The translations under genes were made by a program, and so were the position numbers. Below are positions 7,003-14,538 of a stretch of 14,538 nucleotides of DNA, in pieces. This stretch comes from SHLQ01 sp964610745 (GTDB lineage Bacteria; Actinomycetota; Acidimicrobiia; Acidimicrobiales; SHLQ01). The notes below the pieces were generated by a model. It saw only the letters and a list, made by a program, of their open reading frames with translations. It made no database searches and was not told the DNA's origin. Each line of letters opens with the position of its first letter. The first letter of the stretch is position 1. The DNA lies in assembly GCA_964610745.1 (NCBI GenBank), contig CAZSYL010000076.1, positions 1 through 14,538 of the forward strand. The letters are read 5' to 3'.

Positions 7003-10000
7003 CTAAGGCTGCTCTGTGCTGGTGTCGCCTGTTTTGGCGTCGTCTTCGTCCGGCTCTGGCTCGGTCGCATCCTCGACCGTCGCCGGGTCTCCACCGACAT
7101 CATCGATCGTCTTGGTCAGGCCGACGAATGCCTTGGTCGATTGCACTGCTCGGTTGCGTCCAGCGAATTGGGCGCCACCAGCTTTCAGACTCGAACTAAT
7201 GGCGTCGAGGCTGTCGGCCATACGAACTGTTGGATCCGGGCCATCGCCACCGTGAGCACTGCGGAACGCGGCAACGATCTCGCCCCAGCGAGCCTTTTGG
7301 TCGTCATCTAGGTTGTCGCGCAGCTCTCCTAGCTTCAGCAGATTTGCCTCAGCATCAGAGGTGAGGGTTTGTGCTTCGCCGCGATAATGATCGTCGAGGA
7401 GCGCTTCGATTTCGGCATCGTCCATGATCGGCAAGACCTTCTCGGCCAGCCTCGCCATGTTGCGGTACGAACCTTGCAGAAGAAATGGTGGCTCGACCCG
7501 GTACTCGTCAGCCTTTGACGCCGAATCGATGTATGCACCATTGACGGCGAGCAGAACATCCTGGACACGCAGTAGCCGGGACATCGTCGCAGTCATCTCG
7601 GCGAGTTCGGACGGCGGGTAGGGGTGAGACAGATCTTCTGCCGTTGTAGCGCCCTCGTGAACAATGTCGACGAGCTTGGCAACATCGCTGAGATCATGAC
7701 TGGTCATCGCATTCAGAATCGGGCTCGCTGCGAGCGCGTTCTCGATGTAGCTCAGCGCAAACAGATCGTCGCGCCCCGAGAGGACGTCGCCGAGGTTGTA
7801 GGTGTCGGCACGGTTGGCGAGCATGTCAGGGATCGCGAAGCGTTCGCCCGACTCGGTGTATGGGTTGCCGGCCATGACGACAGCGAAGCGTTTGCCACGC
7901 ATGTCGTAGGTCCGGGTCCGGCCGTTCCACATGCCTTCCATCCGACGCTGCGCGTCGGTCATCGAAATGAACTTCTGGAGCAACTCGGGGTTCGTGTGTT
8001 GGATGTCGTCCAAATACAACAGCACGTTCGAGCCCATCTCGAGCGCGAAGTTGATCTTGTCGACCTCCTGGGCTGCTGTCGCGTTGGGTGCTTCGCTTGG
8101 ATCGAGCGAAGTCACGCCCGTGCCCATTGCAGGACCGTTCACCTTCACAAAGACCATGCCCAGGCGGTTCGCCACATATTCCATCAGCGTGGTCTTGCCG
8201 TAGCCAGGAGGTGAGATGAGAAGCAGCAGTCCCATGAGATCGGTGCGGCCACCATCGAGTGACCCAATCTGCTTGGCGAGGTTGTCACCAATGAGTGGCA
8301 GGTAGACCTTGTCGATCAGCTGGTTGCGTACAAACGCTGACATGACCTTGGGCTGGAACTCTTCGAGACGTAGTTGATAGCGAACATCTTCGAGCAGCTC
8401 TGCGCGAGCGGCTTGATACGCCCGGAAGCGAGGCATGCCCACCGCGCGGTACGCCGCAACACGATCGAGCAGCTCGTCGGCTCGGCCGCTCCATGTACCC
8501 GCGTCGATGGTCGGGTGTGTAGCGAGAAGACCCGGAACGGTAACCGTCATGTCGGTGCTGTCCGTCCGGCCTGTGAGGAGTTCGGGAAAAAGCACGAGCG
8601 CTACTGCCTCGCGGGCGATCGCTGGATCGGCAGAGCTCGCCGCGATCTGAGCTTCGACCCACTGGGTTGCCAGGCCCAACCGGCGATCGAAGTCGGTGAC
8701 CGCTTCGAGTTCGGCGATGAGTTGCTTGGAGCGACTCGACCTGACGGCGTCGGCGACATCGTGGGCCATGCGCCCGTGGGTTGGATCGATCCGCTGGGCG
8801 AGCAACTCGGTCAGGTAGTGAGCACTCTGGTCTGGCGAGGTCACCCGGCCAGATGCAGCCATCGCGTCAGCGAGCTGCTGACGAACCGTGTCGAGTGCGT
8901 TGTGGTCGTCGAATTCGTCCCGAAGGGCGCCGAGACTCTGGCTTTGCGATTCGATGGCTATCGCCGCGTCGTCGTCGAGTTGCGCCCTGAAGATCCACGC
9001 ATCGCCGCGGGTCGTTGGGCTGAACCGAATCAGGTCGGTCGTTAACGTAGCCGCGATCGCTCGGGTGAGCAGCGCCGCATCGTGATCATGGACGCCCCGC
9101 TCGTAGCCATGCTCAATATTGTCTTGAGCTCGCTGTTGTACGAGCTCCGAAAGGTCCTCGGTGCTCCGTTCTTGAAGCTCGGCGATGGTGCCGGCTTCTA
9201 GCGCGTCGAGCACGATCGATCCGGCGAGGAACTGAGCCCGGCTCATCGTTGGTGTCTCCGACGCGAGGCGCTGATCCCAGAACTCCTCGGTGCCATCCAG
9301 GCGCGCGGTATCGAGCGCTTGGCGGAAATCGGTGCCGGTGAGTGTGGCGTACAATGCGCCGTCGAACACCGCCGAGGTGAGTTCGAGCGGTTCGGTATCG
9401 ACCGAGAACCGATGGTTGCCAAGGCGAATGACCTTGCCGCCGTCCTCGAAGATGTCAGAGCGATCGCGCAGCGACCGGCCAGCATCGTCCTTGGCTGAGG
9501 TCAATCGTGCGAGCAGTTCGTCTGCTGCTACGGCCTGATCAAGGTCCCGGAGGTCTTCAGCGAGTTCGCGGACTTTCTCGACCATCGGGTCGGAGATGAA
9601 CCAGGCATTCATCTCCTCGATGTTCTCGAAGCGTTCTATGCGACCAACGATTCCTTTCAGCACGCGGTCGGCAGCGTCGAGCAGTCGCTGGCCTTGACGT
9701 TGGCGGTCGTCGAGCAGCCCTTGTTTTCGAGCGAAGAAGGTCTCGTTGACGACCTCGCGTCGTTCTACGATCTCGTCGAGCTCAGCGTCGAATTCGGCGA
9801 ACCGGGACTCGATCTCTTCGAGCTGCAGCAAGAGTCTGCCGAGACCTTCCTCGGTCGCTGCAGGCGTTGTTGCGCGGGACAGCTCGGAGGTGACCGCCTG
9901 GGCGAAGAGTGTCATCTCAACCGAGAATGCAGCGCTGCCTTCGGCGGTTTTTAGTTCCTTGCTACGTGCGGCGGCGATTGCGCGTACTCGGTTTACGCCT

Positions 10001-12009
10001 GCGGTCACCTCGCTGAGGTGTTCGAGGATCTTGATGCGAACGGTCGGATCCTCGATCTTGAGGCCGGTCACGACCTGGGCGAGCACATCGATACCTTCGG
10101 CGAGTTCTTCCGTTTGTTTCTCCGGCTCGGCGAGTTCGACCGTCGTTGAAGCAGCACCGATCTTTGTCTCAAGCTCGGTGAGCACGGTTTTGAACTCGGC
10201 GAAGGACTCGGGGAGTGCGAAGAACTCCGCCGCATTGGCCGAAGCGCGGTCGAATCCATCGACGAGCTCGGACTCCAGAGCGTCGAGCTCCTCGGTATCG
10301 ACGTAGCGGATGTCGGCCATCGTGATGACCCGACCTCTCGCAGCACGCAGTTCGCGCAACGCGGTGACGTGGCCATCGGCATCGGTCGGTGGGGCCTGGT
10401 TCAGGTTGTTGAGCAGCTTGTCGATGTCGGACCGGGCCTCATCGACCGCAGAGCGAGCAGTTGTTCGAAGCGTCTCGACCTTTTCGAACTCATCGATGAT
10501 CAGTCCAGCGGTGTCGCGAATGCCATTGAGCGGCTCGCCGAGATTGCCAAGGTCGGCTTCGGTTAGCCAGTGGTGAGCGTCCAGCACCCGAGCAGCCGAC
10601 GCTGAAAGATCGGCGTACACCGCGCTGGTCGGGGTTGCATCGGAGATCTGTCGCCCAATGCTCAACGCATCGGAGATACCCCGTACGAGCTCTGCATTAC
10701 CAATGCGATGCATGGGCGTGTCGCCGATGGGCTGGCGGGCGTGATACTCATCGGAGGTAAACGGTGTCGCCCATATCTGGGTCGGATGTACACGGGTTGG
10801 TTCGGCGTCTTCGCGGAACACGATCAGGGTGCCGTCTTCGAACAATGACCAGCCGTGGGCGAGGATTGGGTTCGATACTTCGCGTCGGATGGCGTTGTAG
10901 CTAAGCAGCACCGAGAGTCCGTCGTTGCGATCGTGGAAGACGTAGAGCACGTCCTCCCCATTGGGGCTCTTGCGAGAGGTCTCGAACCGCATGTCTGTTA
11001 CGTCGAGATCGAACTGACGGCTGTCGCCCGAGCGCAGCTCGAAGCCAGCAGGGGTGATTAATCCGTGGTCCTCGGGGAGTTGCTGGCCCGAGCGGAGGAT
11101 TGCGTCGTTGCGCCGAGCGGTGCCTGCCAACGTGTTGACGACGAATCCTCGGAAGTCAGGTTCGTTATACGGCCGAACCCGAAGCACGATGATGTCGCCG
11201 AGCGACGCGTATTCGATTTGGCTGTCCGCCAACGACTGTTCGGCGTTCTCCACCGTTTCGGTCAGCAACAACTGTCCATCGGGGGTGTTGTTTTCTATCC
11301 GGATGGTGAGCGTGCCGTTTGTCGGGTCGACGAAAACCCTGTCGAGGATATTGACGTACGGGTTGCGACCAGTAGTGAAGTCGTCCCTGGTGACGAGGCT
11401 CCATTCGAAATCGAACTGGTTTGGTCGCGCGTAGTCACGCTCGCCTCGGTTATCGATGTACGCGACGTCACCGTCCGGGCTGACCGTCCAACGGAACACT
11501 CGGACATCGTCGACGCTCGAGCCGATCTGGAACGCGGCGAGCAACTTTCCGTCGCGCTGTTGAAGTTGGACGAGCCGAGCTTCCTGATAGAAGCGGTACA
11601 GCTCGCGGAAGTGCTCGACGAACTCGTCGTCATGGAGCCAGTTGCCCTGATCGGTGTCCGGCACCACGTTGAGCCTGAGCTCATCATCCTCGGTCGAGTA
11701 GTGGTGCAGCGTGAACACATCGTCCACGTCGGTCTCCGGTTTGAGGCCGAGTGAGACGTTGTAGCCGAACAGCAGGTCATCGCCGACCGCCACGATGTCG
11801 CGGGGAACGGAGTTGTGTTCGGTTCGGATGCGTTCGGTGCCGATGACCTCGAAGCGGGACGAGCCGAACGTCTGAACGCGTTCTGCGTTCACGCCCTGTG
11901 CTCGAGATGCGAGGTCCGACGCGTAGCCTGCGAGCCTTTGGCTCAACAGTTCGTACGCGCCAGACGCTGCTGCGTCGGGTTCGCCGGTGACCGGCTCGGT
12001 GTCTGCCAT
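7003..12009 (-). CDS. Giant coiled-coil MoxR-like AAA+ ATPase ('DNA repair ATPase'-type)
   Basis: With the ATG at 12009 the protein has 1668 residues. Residues 1 to about 430 are beta-rich, with many short strands and SPDG/PNGED turns, perhaps a propeller-like sensor. About 490-850 is charged helical sequence with coiled-coil character, and about 850-1230 is mainly helical. A single AAA+ domain lies at about 1235-1480. It has Walker A SPPGYGKTT with lysine 1272, Walker B VLLYLDDIQ with D1334/D1335, sensor 1 in MAGNP, an NRADTY arginine-finger candidate, and a sensor-2-like QGSYRNMARL. The NP after sensor 1 is MoxR-like. There is no membrane segment or nuclease motif. From memory, this layout resembles proteins annotated 'DNA repair ATPase' (DUF3686 plus AAA), a label with little experimental support. 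The gene starts 7 nt after the flotillin stop with almost no ribosome site, so coupled translation is likely. A TTG start at 12036 would overlap the flotillin gene by 20 nt. Confidence 0.85.
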   Translation of the reverse strand: MADTEPVTGEPDAAASGAYELLSQRLAGYASDLASRAQGVNAERVQTFGSSRFEVIGTERIRTEHNSVPRDIVAVGDDLLFGYNVSLGLKPETDVDDVFTLHHYSTEDDELRLNVVPDTDQGNWLHDDEFVEHFRELYRFYQEARLVQLQQRDGKLLAAFQIGSSVDDVRVFRWTVSPDGDVAYIDNRGERDYARPNQFDFEWSLVTRDDFTTGRNPYVNILDRVFVDPTNGTLTIRIENNTPDGQLLLTETVENAEQSLADSQIEYASLGDIIVLRVRPYNEPDFRGFVVNTLAGTARRNDAILRSGQQLPEDHGLITPAGFELRSGDSRQFDLDVTDMRFETSRKSPNGEDVLYVFHDRNDGLSVLLSYNAIRREVSNPILAHGWSLFEDGTLIVFREDAEPTRVHPTQIWATPFTSDEYHARQPIGDTPMHRIGNAELVRGISDALSIGRQISDATPTSAVYADLSASAARVLDAHHWLTEADLGNLGEPLNGIRDTAGLIIDEFEKVETLRTTARSAVDEARSDIDKLLNNLNQAPPTDADGHVTALRELRAARGRVITMADIRYVDTEELDALESELVDGFDRASANAAEFFALPESFAEFKTVLTELETKIGAASTTVELAEPEKQTEELAEGIDVLAQVVTGLKIEDPTVRIKILEHLSEVTAGVNRVRAIAAARSKELKTAEGSAAFSVEMTLFAQAVTSELSRATTPAATEEGLGRLLLQLEEIESRFAEFDAELDEIVERREVVNETFFARKQGLLDDRQRQGQRLLDAADRVLKGIVGRIERFENIEEMNAWFISDPMVEKVRELAEDLRDLDQAVAADELLARLTSAKDDAGRSLRDRSDIFEDGGKVIRLGNHRFSVDTEPLELTSAVFDGALYATLTGTDFRQALDTARLDGTEEFWDQRLASETPTMSRAQFLAGSIVLDALEAGTIAELQERSTEDLSELVQQRAQDNIEHGYERGVHDHDAALLTRAIAATLTTDLIRFSPTTRGDAWIFRAQLDDDAAIAIESQSQSLGALRDEFDDHNALDTVRQQLADAMAASGRVTSPDQSAHYLTELLAQRIDPTHGRMAHDVADAVRSSRSKQLIAELEAVTDFDRRLGLATQWVEAQIAASSADPAIAREAVALVLFPELLTGRTDSTDMTVTVPGLLATHPTIDAGTWSGRADELLDRVAAYRAVGMPRFRAYQAARAELLEDVRYQLRLEEFQPKVMSAFVRNQLIDKVYLPLIGDNLAKQIGSLDGGRTDLMGLLLLISPPGYGKTTLMEYVANRLGMVFVKVNGPAMGTGVTSLDPSEAPNATAAQEVDKINFALEMGSNVLLYLDDIQHTNPELLQKFISMTDAQRRMEGMWNGRTRTYDMRGKRFAVVMAGNPYTESGERFAIPDMLANRADTYNLGDVLSGRDDLFALSYIENALAASPILNAMTSHDLSDVAKLVDIVHEGATTAEDLSHPYPPSELAEMTATMSRLLRVQDVLLAVNGAYIDSASKADEYRVEPPFLLQGSYRNMARLAEKVLPIMDDAEIEALLDDHYRGEAQTLTSDAEANLLKLGELRDNLDDDQKARWGEIVAAFRSAHGGDGPDPTVRMADSLDAISSSLKAGGAQFAGRNRAVQSTKAFVGLTKTIDDVGGDPATVEDATEPEPDEDDAKTGDTSTEQP

Positions 12010-12016
12010 TGGTGGC

Positions 12017-14044
12017 TTACTCGTCGGTGATGGCAATATCGACGTCGCCGTCGGCGGCGCCCTTTGCGATGGCGAGGTCCTTCATGGCATCGGTTGAGAT
12101 GCTGCCAAGAACCGTGGAGAGGTCTTCGACGAGGTCGCCACGACCTTCCTTCGAGGCTCCGGCGAGCGCATTGACACGACGGCCGGTCGAAACCGCGTCG
12201 AGCACGCCGCCAACAAACGAGTTGTCGCCGCCAACGATGTCGATGTTGGCGTTCGAGAGGCTGCCTGCAACCGCTTCGGCCTGAGCCGATGCGATCTGCA
12301 CGTCAGCGTCGACCTGTGCGAGACGCACCTTCTCTTCGACGTCGAGCTGGCGGGTGAACTTCTCGAAGTCCTGACCAACACCTTCGAGCTTGGCCATGGC
12401 GTCGGCCTTCTCGGTGAGGCCTCGCGCTTCGCCAGCGAGGAGAGCCTCGACCGAAACGGCTTCGGCGGTGCCCATCTTCTCGACGGCAGCCGCCTCTGCA
12501 AGACCCATCTGCTGCACGGCCACGGCCTCGGCATTGCCCATCTTTTCGACCGCCAGGGCGTCGGCCTCTTTGATGCGGACCTCGGCGAGGCCAATCTCTT
12601 CGATCGCGGCGGCGTCGGCCTTCTTGACCTCTGCCTGAGCACGACCGACTTCCTGGATGGCTTCGGCATCGGCCTTTTTGACCTGCGCTTGGGCAAGACC
12701 TTCGGCGGCGGCCTCGGCTTGCACGGCTTTGGCCTGACGCTCGGTTGCCTGGGCGTCGAGGTCGGCTGCCTTCAGGCTGGCCTGCGCCAACGTGACCTGT
12801 TCCTTGCCTCGAGACTCCGCTGCCTGCTCATCAGCTTCGGCGTTCTTGATGTTCATGACGAACGCTGCTTCGGCTTCGGCCTCAGCGGTGATGATGGTGG
12901 CATCCTTCAGGCGATTTGCCTCTTCGACAACTTCGAGAGTCTTGATCTCTTCACGCTGGACAGCAACGGTCTTTTCAGTTGCGACCCTTGTGGCTTCGAT
13001 GTCAGCAATCTGGGCCCGCTTCTCTTCGAGGAGCTTGCGTGACTCAGTGACCTCCACCTCGGTCTCAACACGGTGACGCTCCTGGGCGCGGGTGACCTTC
13101 TCGGCTTCGATCGCTACATCGCGCAGACGGTTCTGCTCGGCGATCTCGTGCTCGCGCAGCCTGTTCTGCTCTTCGACCTCAACCTGCTGAGCTGTTGCGA
13201 TGCGGGCCTTCTCGGCGCGCAGCTGCTCTTCGGAAGTGATCTTGGCAGTCTCGGCCTGCTCGCGGGCTCGCACGGTCGCGACCTCACGCTGCTGTTTGGC
13301 CCGCGCATCAGCTTCCTGGCGTTCGAGCTCGAGGATCTGTTGGGCGGTCTCGACGTCCTTCTTCTTCTTTTCCGCTTGCTCATTGCGAGCTGCGATGTTG
13401 GTGGCGACGTGCTCGACCGCGGTGAGCTCGGTGATCTTTCGGATGCCCTGCGCATCGAGAATGTTGTTCTCGTCGAGTGAGGACAGTGGTGTTTGTTCGA
13501 GAAAGTCGATAGCAACATCTTCGAGCGAGTAGCCGTTTAGGTCGGTGCCGATCGTTTCTATGATCTGCTCACGGAACTCGTCACGAGCGTTGTACAGGTC
13601 GACGAACTCGAGGGCGTAACCGACGGTCTTTAGTGCTTCGGAGAACTTCGCAGAGAAAAGCTCCTGGAGGGTCTCGGCTGACGAGGCGCGCTCGACGCCG
13701 ATTGCCTGGGCGACCTTGACGACGTCAGCGTCGGTCTTGTTCACGCGGACGAAGAAGTTGACCTCGATGTCGGCACGAATGTTGTCCTTGCAGATGAGTC
13801 CTTCACGACCTCGACGCTCGACCTTGATCGTCTTGACCGAGATGTCCATGATCTCGGCTTTGTGAATGACCGGCACGACGAGTCGGCCCGTGAAGGACAC
13901 GACAACATCCTTCGGCGTGTTCACGACCAGTGCCTCGCCCTGGTTCACCTTCTTGTAGAGGGAGCTGTAGAGCAATCCAATGAGGATGGCGAACACCGCC
14001 AAACCACCGATGACCACCGCAACGATGATGAGTATCTGAAGCAC
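12017..14044 (-). CDS. yqiK: Flotillin/SPFH-domain membrane scaffold, YqiK family
   Basis: The 675-residue protein begins with one long hydrophobic segment (2-27), followed by an SPFH domain (about 30-210) with the YqiK-like stretch REGLICKDNIRADIEV (80-95). A very long Ala/Glu/Lys-rich helical region (about 200-595) matches flotillin coiled coils. The C-terminus is Gly/Ala/Ser-rich (about 593-632) and then acidic. Flotillins oligomerise under the membrane and organise microdomains. Bacterial ones usually travel with an NfeD or YqiJ OB-fold partner, here the YqiJ-like gene 35 nt upstream. Residues 455-541 form a regular repeat block described separately. The start is GTG at 14044 with AAAGGG 6 nt upstream. 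The giant AAA+ gene begins 7 nt after the stop, so the ATPase probably acts with this scaffold. The specific cellular role is unknown. Confidence 0.9.
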   Translation of the reverse strand: MLQILIIVAVVIGGLAVFAILIGLLYSSLYKKVNQGEALVVNTPKDVVVSFTGRLVVPVIHKAEIMDISVKTIKVERRGREGLICKDNIRADIEVNFFVRVNKTDADVVKVAQAIGVERASSAETLQELFSAKFSEALKTVGYALEFVDLYNARDEFREQIIETIGTDLNGYSLEDVAIDFLEQTPLSSLDENNILDAQGIRKITELTAVEHVATNIAARNEQAEKKKKDVETAQQILELERQEADARAKQQREVATVRAREQAETAKITSEEQLRAEKARIATAQQVEVEEQNRLREHEIAEQNRLRDVAIEAEKVTRAQERHRVETEVEVTESRKLLEEKRAQIADIEATRVATEKTVAVQREEIKTLEVVEEANRLKDATIITAEAEAEAAFVMNIKNAEADEQAAESRGKEQVTLAQASLKAADLDAQATERQAKAVQAEAAAEGLAQAQVKKADAEAIQEVGRAQAEVKKADAAAIEEIGLAEVRIKEADALAVEKMGNAEAVAVQQMGLAEAAAVEKMGTAEAVSVEALLAGEARGLTEKADAMAKLEGVGQDFEKFTRQLDVEEKVRLAQVDADVQIASAQAEAVAGSLSNANIDIVGGDNSFVGGVLDAVSTGRRVNALAGASKEGRGDLVEDLSTVLGSISTDAMKDLAIAKGAADGDVDIAITDE
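12422..12682 (-). repeat. Coding tandem repeat in the flotillin: three 18-residue then three 11-residue units
   Basis: Flotillin residues 455-541 read as VKKADAEAIQEVGRAQAE, VKKADAAAIEEIGLAEVR and IKEADALAVEKMGNAEAV (18 residues each). These are followed by AVQQMGLAEAA, AVEKMGTAEAV and SVEALLAGEAR (11 residues each). The shorter units equal the last 11 positions of the longer ones without the (V/I)K(K/E)ADAx heptad. The pattern is 7+11, 7+11, 7+11, then 11, 11, 11. The frame is kept and the units differ at many codons, so this is an established protein repeat, not a recent slippage. Confidence 0.8.
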
Positions 14045-14079
14045 GTTGTGCCCTTTCTGCTTGTCTGTTTAGCCGTTGG

Positions 14080-14538
14080 TTAGAGGTTGTTCCCGGAGGT
14101 CAGCTCGACATCGGGAGAGATCGTGAAGGCTTCGGCGTCGTCGTCGAAGTTGAAGATCAACGCCGAGTCGCCTTTGGAGAGTGCGTTTGGTTCGAGGCAT
14201 CGAACCTGCACGAGGTACGAGCTACCGGTGCGGTCACGAACCTCGGCTTGTCCGAACTTGCCGTCGACGCGCTGGGTCGTGACCCGGCAGATCTTGCCGA
14301 TCAGGTCTTGACGACCTGTGGCCTTCGCTGGTCGAACCTTCGACCACACGGTGCGGCCAATGGTTCGGGTCACCGATGAGCCGATGACCAGAGCTGCGAG
14401 CAGCAGGGCGATCGAGATGATCGCTCCCGAACCGCCTGTGAGAATGCTCGTTCCGTCGAGCAGGACGACAACGATCATCGTCACCGCCCAAGCAAACAGC
14501 GAGACGAGGTTCAACCCCAACAGAACCGGCATGCCGGT
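14080..14538 (-). CDS. yqiJ: YqiJ-like membrane protein with OB-fold domain, 5' end beyond the window
   Basis: At least 152 residues are present. An internal ATG lies at 14530-14532, but the frame stays open to the window edge, and YqiJ proteins are about 200 residues with further N-terminal hydrophobic sequence. I therefore treat the gene as truncated by the window, not as starting at that ATG. Counting from that ATG, two membrane segments (about 4-25 and 33-54) are followed by a basic linker and a C-terminal OB-fold-like beta domain (about 75-145, from LIGKICRVTT to KGDSALIFNF). NfeD and YqiJ proteins are partners of SPFH proteins, and this gene is followed after 35 nt by the YqiK-type flotillin on the same strand. 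An NfeD-family assignment is the alternative. The two-TM/OB order and the YqiK neighbour favour YqiJ. Confidence 0.8.
   Translation of the reverse strand, partial: TGMPVLLGLNLVSLFAWAVTMIVVVLLDGTSILTGGSGAIISIALLLAALVIGSSVTRTIGRTVWSKVRPAKATGRQDLIGKICRVTTQRVDGKFGQAEVRDRTGSSYLVQVRCLEPNALSKGDSALIFNFDDDAEAFTISPDVELTSGNNL

Noticed and set aside
6964..7033. A tRNA-like arrangement on the minus strand: a T-arm-like GGTTCGAGTCC at about 6975-6985, and an 8-bp inverted repeat (6964-6971 with 7026-7033) spaced like an acceptor stem.
   Set aside because: There is no D-loop GG and no 5-bp anticodon stem around a 7-nt loop at the required place, the T-stem has a mismatch, and half of the element is coding sequence for the end of the AAA+ protein. 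It is most likely chance. A Rfam/tRNAscan-SE run would settle it.
7624..8214. A 196-codon plus-strand open frame opposite the AAA+ domain.
   Set aside because: It is antisense to Walker A, Walker B and sensor motifs of the giant ATPase and shows no independent domain.

Overview
The window is G+C-rich, densely coded chromosomal DNA. It has no tRNA, rRNA, insertion sequence or CRISPR array that I can support, and no gap between genes longer than about 100 bases. Several genes start with GTG. One lipoprotein gene appears leaderless, and one protein has the architecture of mycobacterial OmpATb/ArfA (membrane anchor, BON-like domain, OmpA domain). Together with an acidic, Thr/Glu-rich lipoprotein linker these point to an actinobacterium, perhaps of the Acidimicrobiia/Ilumatobacter kind. 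That placement is inference from style, not from a search. Left part (1-5409, minus strand): a benzoate-degradation operon of the aerobic 'box' (benzoyl-CoA epoxidation) pathway. In transcription order it reads boxC (benzoyl-CoA-dihydrodiol lyase), boxB (diiron benzoyl-CoA 2,3-epoxidase), an alpha/beta hydrolase, and a benzoate-CoA ligase. The junctions are 12 nt, 9 nt and an 8-nt overlap, so the four are almost certainly co-transcribed. The ligase makes benzoyl-CoA, BoxB epoxidises the ring, and BoxC opens it to the dehydroadipyl-CoA semialdehyde. The hydrolase may remove a lactone or thioester side product. The BoxA reductase and BoxD aldehyde dehydrogenase are not in the window and could lie beyond the left edge. 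Middle (5510-6917, plus strand): two envelope genes, a small lipoprotein with two similar cysteine-paired modules and an OmpATb-like peptidoglycan-binding protein. The lipoprotein gene is divergent from boxC across a 100-bp region. Right part (7003-14538, minus strand): a three-gene cassette of a YqiJ-like two-TM/OB-fold protein (cut by the window edge), a YqiK-type flotillin with an unusual heptad/hendecad repeat block, and a giant 1668-residue protein with a beta-rich N-terminus, coiled-coil middle and MoxR-like AAA+ C-terminus. This resembles proteins annotated as 'DNA repair ATPase'. The cassette looks like a membrane microdomain scaffold coupled to a large AAA+ machine. Its function is not established to my knowledge, and it is the best candidate here for an undescribed system.
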